Assembly (NCBI GenBank): GCA_937922085.1
Contig: CAKZVD010000110.1
Coordinates: forward strand, 1-39,730
Length of the DNA: 39,730 bases
Source: an uncultured Tenacibaculum sp.
GTDB lineage: Bacteria; Bacteroidota; Bacteroidia; Flavobacteriales; Flavobacteriaceae
Direction of reading: 5' to 3'
Notes under the pieces: generated by a model
Told to the model about the DNA's origin: nothing
The model's database searches: none
What the model saw: only the letters and a program-made list of their open reading frames with translations
Position numbers and translations under genes: made by a program
In this document: piece after piece, positions 33,934 through 39,730 of the stretch
Position numbering within the stretch: the first letter of the stretch is position 1
How the letters are laid out: each line of letters opens with the position of its first letter

Positions 33934-34875
33934 TTAAAATTCAGCTAAATCAGGTGCCGCTATTTTTTCAAGAGCAATCATTAGTTCTTCTACACTACTA
34001 ACCATTTTTTCGATATTTCCTTCCTCATCTACAATTAAGTGAGTAGGGTATTGCTTTATACCTAATTTTTTATCCATATATTTCTTTTGGTTAGGAATAA
34101 CAGGATATCTAAAAGTTTTTTTAATTAAAAACTTTTTTAGTTTATCAGACGAATCGAAAGCTAAGCTTAAAAAAACAACATCTTCATAAGCTTCATATTT
34201 ATCATACAGGTTGTTTAATTTAGGAAACTCTTCGATACAGGTTTTACAGTTAATGTACCAGCATGTTAAAATTAAAACTTTATTTTTTGTATTCTCACTA
34301 GAAAAATGACTTCCGTTTAAATCAATAAAATTAAATTCAGGTAACGGAGTTCCCAGTTTTTGATAGTAAGAATAAGAAGTGTTCGCTACTAATTTTATTG
34401 ATTTTCCTATTTTATTTTGACTATCAGTGTCATTTAATTCATAAAGTTGGTACATTTCTTCTCCAGATGCAAGCTTAATAGGAGCAAAATCACCAGAAGT
34501 TAAATCGTTTAAAAATTGATCTTTATCTATTTCTTCTCCTTCTTCGTTTAAAGGAATGAAATCTGAAGAAAGATTTATGTTTTCTTCAAAATAATTTCGC
34601 CAGTTTTTTTGACTATTGAGGTATTGAGTCACATCTGGAAGCATATCATTACCATCAGCAATTGCATCCGAATTATCTTCTTCAGGTAAAGCTTCAGTTG
34701 TGGTTTCTGTTTCTTCAGAAGTAGAATTATTTGAGTCATTAACAGTTTGTTCTGATACTACATTAGTCTTAGTGCCAGAATTAAAATCGTTTGTTTCAAA
34801 TAAGTTTGTTAAAACGTAGTATGTTAATGAGAAAGCTCCTATAATAGTTGCAATCGTAATTAGTAAATTTTTCAT
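33934..34875 (-). CDS. TlpA-like thioredoxin-fold membrane-anchored protein
   Basis: A protein of 313 residues. An N-terminal membrane anchor (about 5-25) is followed by a long Ser/Thr/Asn/Glu-rich linker (about 30-80). A region without recognised family comes next (about 80-170), then a redoxin/TlpA domain (about 172-300) with CWYINCKTC, where C210-K-T-C213 is the expected redox pair and C205 is an extra cysteine. The cis-Pro loop is QYPTHLIV. It faces the periplasm and probably reduces or repairs exported proteins. Convergent with the operon before it. Confidence 0.85.
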   Translation of the reverse strand: MKNLLITIATIIGAFSLTYYVLTNLFETNDFNSGTKTNVVSEQTVNDSNNSTSEETETTTEALPEEDNSDAIADGNDMLPDVTQYLNSQKNWRNYFEENINLSSDFIPLNEEGEEIDKDQFLNDLTSGDFAPIKLASGEEMYQLYELNDTDSQNKIGKSIKLVANTSYSYYQKLGTPLPEFNFIDLNGSHFSSENTKNKVLILTCWYINCKTCIEEFPKLNNLYDKYEAYEDVVFLSLAFDSSDKLKKFLIKKTFRYPVIPNQKKYMDKKLGIKQYPTHLIVDEEGNIEKMVSSVEELMIALEKIAAPDLAEF

Positions 34876-34966
34876 ATCTAAAATCGCCCCAATGTAATGT
34901 ATTGTTACAAATATATGAAAAACATAATATTATGTTAATTTAAAGTTACGATTTGTTAAAAATAAT

Positions 34967-36025
34967 TTATATTTTGAATCTCCAACCATATGGGTCTTCA
35001 GAAATATTATATTGAATGTTCATTAATTTTTCTTTAAAAAATGAAGCATAAGAGGTGTCTAATTTAGGAAGTTCAAATTCTTCTCCACCATGGCTAAAAC
35101 CAGCAATAGGATTTATGACTGTAGCCGTACCAGAACCAAAAATTTCTTTTAGAGAACCATTTTTTGCAGCTTCTTTTATCTCTGCCACAGAAATTCTTCT
35201 AATTTCTAAATTTATATCGTTGTCTTTTGCTAATTGAATTACAGACTTCCTTGTTATTCCATCTAAAATTCGGTCATTATTTGGTGTTGTAATAAGTGTA
35301 TCTCCAACTCTAAAAAAAATATTCATGGTACCTGCTTCCTCTAAATATTCATGAGAATTTGCATCTGTCCAAATAATTTGTTGAAATCCTTTTTCATTTG
35401 CCAGTTTAGTAGGGTAAAACTGAGCGGCATAATTACCAGCAGCCTTTGCAAAACCAACACCACCGTCTGCCGCTCTACTATATTCTTCAGCAAATAAAAC
35501 ACGAACTTCACCAGCATAATAAGCTTGTGCAGGAGATAATATAATCATGAATTTATATTCATCTGCAGGAGAAGCTGAAATAGCAGGTTGTGTAGCAATT
35601 ACAAAAGGTCTAATATACATAGAGTTACCAACTCCTTTTTTTATCCAATCTTTATCTAATTTTAAAAGTTCTGTCAAACCATTAAAAAAATAATCTTTAG
35701 GAAATGCAGGAATTGCAAGACGTTCAGATGATTTATTAATACGCTCATAATTTTCTTCTGGTCTAAAAAGAAAAATGGCATCATTGTCATCTTTATAGGC
35801 TTTCATACCTTCAAATACCGCTTGTCCATAATGAAAAACTCTAGCAGAAGGAGCTACAGATATATTTTCATAAGGTTTTACAGTGGGGTTTTGCCAAGCG
35901 CCATCTTTATAGTCACATTCAAACATATAATCCGAAAAAACAGTACCAAATGTTAGATTGTTAAAATCTACAGAGTCGATTTTTGATTGTTGAATCGGAA
36001 TAATTTTAATATTTGAAGAACTCAT
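34967..36025 (-). CDS. ilvE: Branched-chain amino acid aminotransferase
   Basis: Transfers the amino group between glutamate and the branched-chain keto acids, the last step of Ile, Leu and Val synthesis. Fold type IV PLP enzyme, 352 residues, with K194 (GFAKAAGNY) as PLP lysine and EEAGTMNIFF, FGSGTATVINPI as cofactor loops. It stands alone, away from other ilv genes. It has a good -7 box with a palindrome around it. Confidence 0.96.
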   Translation of the reverse strand: MSSSNIKIIPIQQSKIDSVDFNNLTFGTVFSDYMFECDYKDGAWQNPTVKPYENISVAPSARVFHYGQAVFEGMKAYKDDNDAIFLFRPEENYERINKSSERLAIPAFPKDYFFNGLTELLKLDKDWIKKGVGNSMYIRPFVIATQPAISASPADEYKFMIILSPAQAYYAGEVRVLFAEEYSRAADGGVGFAKAAGNYAAQFYPTKLANEKGFQQIIWTDANSHEYLEEAGTMNIFFRVGDTLITTPNNDRILDGITRKSVIQLAKDNDINLEIRRISVAEIKEAAKNGSLKEIFGSGTATVINPIAGFSHGGEEFELPKLDTSYASFFKEKLMNIQYNISEDPYGWRFKI

Positions 36026-36038
36026 AAGATAGGTGTTT

Positions 36039-36062
36039 GATTTTGTGCAAAATTACAAAATC
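36039..36062 (-). promoter_or_regulatory. ilvE promoter with overlapping inverted repeat
   Basis: On the minus strand TAATTTTG (36055-36048) matches TAnnTTTG exactly. An 8-bp perfect inverted repeat, GATTTTGT (36039-36046) and ACAAAATC (36055-36062), flanks it, so a bound regulator would block it. No clear -33 TTG is seen. The 5' untranslated leader would be about 15-20 nt, with no room for an attenuator. Confidence 0.5.
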
Positions 36063-36111
36063 GAGATCACTTTTAAATGAAATAGAGTAAAGTATAATAC
36101 TTTCAATGTTG

Positions 36112-36119
36112 TATCTTTG
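36112..36119 (+). promoter_or_regulatory. -7 box upstream of the DUF4920-like gene
   Basis: TATCTTTG is an exact TAnnTTTG, 28 bp before the ATG at 36148. No -33 match. It would drive the five-gene run to trmN6. Confidence 0.55.
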
Positions 36120-36147
36120 TTGTGTTTAACTAAGTAACTATCTAAAA

Positions 36148-36639
36148 ATGAAAAACTTAATCGCTATTTTTTTTAGCTGTATTTTAACATTGACTTCATG
36201 TAAAACAGAAAAAAAATCTGTAAAAGAGAAAGAAACACTAGCATATGTGTCTTTTGGAGAAAAAATTTCAAGTGATAACGTATTAACCACAGACAAAGTG
36301 TATAATGCATATAAAAAATTAAATGTAGGAGACACAGTAACATTAAAATACGCATCTAAAATAAGTGAAGTTTGTTCTAAAAAAGGATGTTGGATGAAGT
36401 TACCTATTTCTGATTCAGAAAAAGTAATGGTTAAATTTAAAGATTATGGTTTTTTTATGCCATTAGATAGCCAAAATAAAGAGGTGATTGTTGAAGGAAA
36501 AGCATTTGTAAAAGTAACACCTGTAGATGAATTACGTCATTATGCTGAAGATGCAGGAAAATCAAAAGAAGAAATAGAAAAAATTATAGAGCCTAAAAAA
36601 GAAATGGCATTTTTAGCGCACGGAGTTTTAATGAAATAG
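36148..36639 (+). CDS. DUF4920-like lipoprotein
   Basis: The 163-residue lipoprotein has lipobox LTSC (C18), Lys-rich linker, and the pattern SEVCSKKGCWMKL near residue 75, then YGFFMPLDS, which I associate with DUF4920. Paired cysteines in CSKKGC could bind metal or form a disulfide; function unknown. First gene of a tight run; the stop is 2 bp from mnmD. Confidence 0.8.
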   Translation: MKNLIAIFFSCILTLTSCKTEKKSVKEKETLAYVSFGEKISSDNVLTTDKVYNAYKKLNVGDTVTLKYASKISEVCSKKGCWMKLPISDSEKVMVKFKDYGFFMPLDSQNKEVIVEGKAFVKVTPVDELRHYAEDAGKSKEEIEKIIEPKKEMAFLAHGVLMK

Positions 36640-36641
36640 AA

Positions 36642-37298
36642 TTGAAAAGAGAAATAATAATTACTTCAGATGGGTCAACAACGATTCATATACCAGAGTG
36701 GGATGAACAATATCACTCTAAACATGGTGCTATTCAAGAGGCATATCATGTTTTTATAAAAAGTGGTTTAGAGCATGTAAATAAAGAAGAACTAGCTATT
36801 TTAGAAATAGGGTTTGGTACTGGGCTTAATTGTTTTATTACTGCTATTGAATCAAATAAAAATATTGATTATGTAGGGGTTGAAGCCTACCCTGTAGCTG
36901 TAGATGAAATTAAGCAATTGAATTATGTAGCAGCGTTAAATGTTCAGAATTCTGAATCTCTTTTTAAAAAGATACACGAAACAGCTTGGGAAGAAAAACA
37001 TCAAATAAATGAAACATTTTCTTTAATAAAAAGAAAACAGTTTTTTAAAGATATTTCAGATGTTGAAGTGTTTGATTTAATTTATTTTGATGCCTTTGGA
37101 GCTAGAGTTCAACCAGAGTTATGGACTGAAGATATCTTTTTAAGAATGTATAAATCACTTAAGAACGAAGGAGTCTTAGTTACGTATTCGGCAAAAGGAA
37201 GTGTAAGAAGAGCTATGGAAACCGTTGGCTTTTCTGTAGAAAGATTGCCTGGTCCTCCTGGAAAAAGAGAAATGCTGAGGGCAACCAAGAGGAGTTAA
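36642..37298 (+). CDS. mnmD: tRNA 5-methylaminomethyl-2-thiouridine methyltransferase, MnmD type
   Basis: MnmD finishes the wobble uridine of tRNAs for Lys, Glu and Gln. The 218-residue protein starts with TTG, 2 bp after the previous stop; MKREIIITSDGSTTI is the usual N-terminus, so I keep the TTG. SAM-binding EIGFGTGLN near residues 56-64, FDAFG, and the typical C-terminal PGPPGKREMLRA are all present. It is stand-alone without the MnmC FAD domain, as is common outside gammaproteobacteria. Confidence 0.93.
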   Translation: MKREIIITSDGSTTIHIPEWDEQYHSKHGAIQEAYHVFIKSGLEHVNKEELAILEIGFGTGLNCFITAIESNKNIDYVGVEAYPVAVDEIKQLNYVAALNVQNSESLFKKIHETAWEEKHQINETFSLIKRKQFFKDISDVEVFDLIYFDAFGARVQPELWTEDIFLRMYKSLKNEGVLVTYSAKGSVRRAMETVGFSVERLPGPPGKREMLRATKRS

Positions 37299-37300
37299 AT

Positions 37301-38125
37301 ATGATAAAAACTAGATTAAATGTTCTAGCAATCTTTATGATTGTTGTTTTTTCTGTTTTCTTTTTTAGTTTAGGGGTATTTTTATTTTTAGAATTAAAAA
37401 CAGATTTAGTTTTAGGAGGTGTTTTTTTATTGATACTCAGTTTTTATACACTTTATTCAGGTCTGAAAAAATATTTAACAAGAATATTTGTTAAAGGAGA
37501 AATAATTAATGTGTTTTACCTTTTTAAGAATAAACAATTTCATATAACAGATATTGAAAGGGTAAGATTACAAAATAGCTATGGAGATAGTGTGATGAAA
37601 TTGACTCTTTCAAATGGTGAGTTTGTTTTATTTGAAGAAGAGAGTTATCTTGATTTATGGAAGGTAAAGAAAATTTTAGAAAGAAAAATTCGTCCAAAAG
37701 ACAAAAAAAGTAAAATCTTAAAAAGAGTAGAAAATATAAAAATTAAAGGTTCTGTTTTTAATTTTGCATCACTGTTTTTAGTGTTGATTGTATTTATGTT
37801 TTTTCTTTTATTGTTTGAAGGAAATGGAATTATCGGGGTTGTTTTTTCATTAATTCTACTTGGGGTAATTTTTTTATTTGGTCTTTTCTTTTTTTATTTT
37901 GCTGTTGAAAATCAGAAATTAATTATTAAAAACCATATGTTTTTTTGGTATAAAAAAGAATATGATTTAAATGAGATCTTAGATTTGAAGAAGGAAACAA
38001 GACAAGCCAGAATAACAGTTGATGGATTGAGAGTGATTACTAAAGATTATAAAACGAAGTATTATTTATCTGTACTTTATAGAAGTAAAGATTGGAGTGC
38101 TTTTTTAAAAAATATAAAGAAATAA
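37301..38125 (+). CDS. Membrane protein with four helices and PH-like segments, unknown
   Basis: A 274-residue protein in two similar halves. Each half has two membrane helices (about 8-30 and 36-55; about 152-172 and 176-200) followed by a soluble beta-rich part. The strands EIINVFYLFKNKQFHITDIE and LIIKNHMFFWYKKEYDLNEI resemble each other and bacterial PH-like domains. This looks like an internal duplication. No family recognised. Two bp after mnmD. Confidence 0.75.
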   Translation: MIKTRLNVLAIFMIVVFSVFFFSLGVFLFLELKTDLVLGGVFLLILSFYTLYSGLKKYLTRIFVKGEIINVFYLFKNKQFHITDIERVRLQNSYGDSVMKLTLSNGEFVLFEEESYLDLWKVKKILERKIRPKDKKSKILKRVENIKIKGSVFNFASLFLVLIVFMFFLLLFEGNGIIGVVFSLILLGVIFLFGLFFFYFAVENQKLIIKNHMFFWYKKEYDLNEILDLKKETRQARITVDGLRVITKDYKTKYYLSVLYRSKDWSAFLKNIKK

Positions 38126-38127
38126 AG

Positions 38128-38259
38128 ATGAAATTTCAAAGAAGATTTGGAAACAGAAAAGAAACAAAACCTAAAAAAGGCTTATTCTTGATATTGTTAT
38201 TAATTATTGTATTGTACTTGTTTTTTAATGCAGAAAAAGTTTTAGGACGCCTATTTTAA
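38128..38259 (+). CDS. 43-residue single-helix membrane protein
   Basis: An ATG at 38128, 2 bp after the previous stop, opens 43 codons that end with TAA at 38257-38259, immediately followed by the trmN6 ATG. The N-terminus is basic (MKFQRRFGNRKETKPKKG). A hydrophobic helix (LFLILLLIIVLYLFF) and a short tail NAEKVLGRLF follow. The perfect fit between two genes, in the same direction and with no spare bases, argues for a real gene. Confidence 0.8.
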   Translation: MKFQRRFGNRKETKPKKGLFLILLLIIVLYLFFNAEKVLGRLF

Positions 38260-38979
38260 ATGAAACCATTCAAGTTTAAAGAGTTTACTATTTATCAAGA
38301 CAAAACAGCAATGAAAATTGGTACAGATGCTGTTTTATTAGGGGCTTGGAGTACTATAGATCATTATCCGGATACAATACTTGATATTGGTTCAGGTACA
38401 GGAGTGCTTGGATTAATGTTAGCCCAACGATCTGATGCTCTAACAATTGACGCTATTGAAATAGAAGATAATGCGTACGAGCAAACAGTAGAGAATTTTG
38501 AGCGCTCCGATTGGGGAGATCGCCTGTTTTGTTACCATGCATCTTTTCAAAATTTTGCTAAAGAAATGATTGAAGAAGATGAGGTGTATGATTTAATTGT
38601 TTCTAATCCGCCATTTTACAATGATGCTTTTGAAACGGAAGATGAGGCGCGCAATAAAGCAAGATTTACATCTTCACTTACTTTCGAAGAATTAATAACA
38701 GGAACTTCTCAATTACTAGATAATAAAGGGTGTTTTTGTACAATTATTCCTTATAAAGAAGAAAAAGATTTTATTCAACTTGCCAAAAATCACAACATGT
38801 ATTTGAATAAGGTGTGTAGGGTTAGGGGAAATTCAAATTCGGAAATAAAAAGAAGTTTGTTGAACTTTTCTTTTCAACAGAAAGAGTTGGAAGAAGAAGA
38901 GCTCATAATAGAAATAGATAGACATGTATATACAGAGGATTATAAGAATTTGACTAAAGATTTTTATTTGAAAATGTAA
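38260..38979 (+). CDS. trmN6: tRNA1(Val) adenine(37)-N6-methyltransferase
   Basis: The enzyme methylates A37 of a valine tRNA. 239 residues; SAM motif ILDIGSGTGVLGLMLAQ, acidic motif DAIEIE, and catalytic NPPF (SNPPFYNDAF), all typical of the YfiC/TrmN6 group. The gene follows the small membrane peptide without a gap. Its last 26 bp overlap the convergent truncated gene. Confidence 0.93.
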   Translation: MKPFKFKEFTIYQDKTAMKIGTDAVLLGAWSTIDHYPDTILDIGSGTGVLGLMLAQRSDALTIDAIEIEDNAYEQTVENFERSDWGDRLFCYHASFQNFAKEMIEEDEVYDLIVSNPPFYNDAFETEDEARNKARFTSSLTFEELITGTSQLLDNKGCFCTIIPYKEEKDFIQLAKNHNMYLNKVCRVRGNSNSEIKRSLLNFSFQQKELEEEELIIEIDRHVYTEDYKNLTKDFYLKM

Positions 38980-39592
38980 ATGAAGAATTGGTTGTTTTTT
39001 TTAATTTCCAATACTTATTCTTTTTAGAAAATAATTGATTTTTTTTTATTTGCCACTTGGTGTTTTTAAAGTGAATCCAATTGTTACTTGCCCTTTTTTT
39101 ACCTAATGCTTTTTGAGAATTTAAAATTAAAATGTTACCGCTATTTTTCCAGATACCTTCGCTATAATTTGAGAGAATACCTTTTTTGTATTCCCAAAAT
39201 TTAAATGATCTGTCTTTGTTGAGTGTCATTTTTATGTTAGAAATAGTGTTTGTTTTCTGAAAAGTGCCGTCATTTAAAAAGTAGGTAAAATGATCTGAAG
39301 GATGAATTTTTAATAAAGAGCACATTCGATTGTTAAAAATGGTAACAAATTCATCGTCTCTATGACTGCCAGTACAAGTATGGCAAAGTTTTAAGTTTAA
39401 AATTTTTATATTATTAATTTTTATAGAATCAATTAACTTATCAGTACAACCTCCATAGCCTCCAACTTGCGTAAACAAAATATTTTTACCTTCAGAAAAT
39501 AAAGAAACTGCCATTTGATCAATTTGTTGGTTTATCTTTTTTTTATCTTTAGAATCTAATTGATAGCCATTTTCGAAACGTTTTAAAATATA
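38954..39592 (-). pseudogene. 5'-truncated gene of unknown function at the right repeat
   Basis: An open frame of 212 codons begins at the inner edge of the right 138-bp repeat (TGA at 39595-39593 closes it there) and ends at 38954. Its first usable ATG is 39514, but the 26 codons before it (ILKRFENGYQLDSKDKK and on) look like normal protein, so the true start was lost. Visible parts: VGGYGGCTDKLIDS, a CHTCTGSH cluster, and a C-terminal strand pattern FKFWEYKKGILSNYSEGIW that resembles lipocalin-like Bacteroidetes proteins. I do not recognise the family. Confidence 0.7.
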
Positions 39593-39730
39593 TCACTGCC
39601 GTCCGAAAGTTTTAAAGATCTCCTATATTTAGGTTGTTACCTATTGTAAACAGGTGTTTTTTTTAAGTTTTCACAGAAAATAAGTCTTGTTTAAAGTCTA
39701 TTTTTGTTTGTGGTTTTCCTCTGATTTTTT
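39593..39730. repeat. Right copy of 138-bp terminal inverted repeat
   Basis: Exact reverse complement of 1-138. The inner boundary is TCACTGCC at 39593-39600. It cuts the gene ending at 38954. The neighbouring bases (39590-39592, ATA) differ from those at the left boundary, so the two copies sit at different targets. Confidence 0.9.

Noticed and set aside
1..39730. The window as a complete linear replicon or phage with terminal inverted repeats
   Set aside because: The genes are ordinary chromosomal ones (metK, rsgA, lipB, tRNA-Asp), no replication or phage genes are present, and both ends cut through genes.
1..39730. CRISPR arrays, rRNA, other tRNAs, integrase-type attachment sites
   Set aside because: No regularly spaced repeats, rRNA-like stretches or further cloverleafs were seen; only tRNA-Asp is present and no direct repeat of its 3' end was found nearby.

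Overview
The window is AT-rich chromosomal DNA that reads as a member of the family Flavobacteriaceae (Tenacibaculum/Polaribacter-like; genus not provable from the sequence alone). Supporting signs are a type IX secretion sorting domain, three GLPGLI-family proteins, TonB-receptor-like outer-membrane barrels with a carboxypeptidase-regulatory domain, several Bacteroidetes-type promoters (TTTG/TTG, about 20 bp, TAnnTTTG), start sites without Shine-Dalgarno sequences, and many short-signal lipoproteins. Both ends carry the same 138-bp sequence in inverted orientation (1-138 and 39593-39730). Each copy cuts off a gene: a sensor histidine kinase on the left and an unrecognised gene on the right. 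The ends therefore most likely lie inside two copies of one multicopy element, probably an insertion sequence, where an assembly would stop.

Left part (116-16173). A broken histidine kinase gene faces away from a GLPGLI-GLPGLI-outer-membrane receptor operon (1071-5590). Three 10-bp direct repeats sit in the shared promoter region. A convergent 1098-residue secreted metalloprotease with a type IX tail follows, then lipB, and the minus-strand group yceI-like lipoprotein / dtd / rsgA. After a 400-bp gap comes a second cassette (12331-16141): a 63-residue double-glycine leader peptide with four cysteines, a third GLPGLI protein, and a second outer-membrane receptor. This looks like a peptide-linked version of the first operon and has no obvious described function.

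Middle part (16191-24146). The minus-strand operon pheA - aminotransferase - tyrA - DAHP synthase/chorismate mutase makes phenylalanine and tyrosine. Its leader appears to contain a complete ribosome-mediated attenuator. It has a consensus-like promoter, a 24-residue leader peptide with eight consecutive Phe/Tyr codons, an antiterminator arm, and a strong terminator ending 8 nt before the pheA start. Next come tRNA-Asp with its own near-perfect promoter and terminator, a DUF58 protein, two thioredoxins (one a lipoprotein, one cytosolic), and metK. metK is preceded by a sequence with the four conserved blocks of a SAM-II-type riboswitch.

Right part (24184-39592). These are mostly housekeeping and envelope genes: a lipoprotein, sppA, a DUF6146-like lipoprotein, a DUF6058-like protein, a DsbD-type reductase, tag, an inward-rectifier K+ channel, and an SDR-HAD-NTP pyrophosphatase operon. 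They are followed by a TlpA-like thiol protein, ilvE, and a five-gene run (DUF4920-like lipoprotein, mnmD, membrane protein, 43-residue membrane peptide, trmN6) packed with 0-2 bp between genes. Strong intrinsic terminators separate most transcription units.
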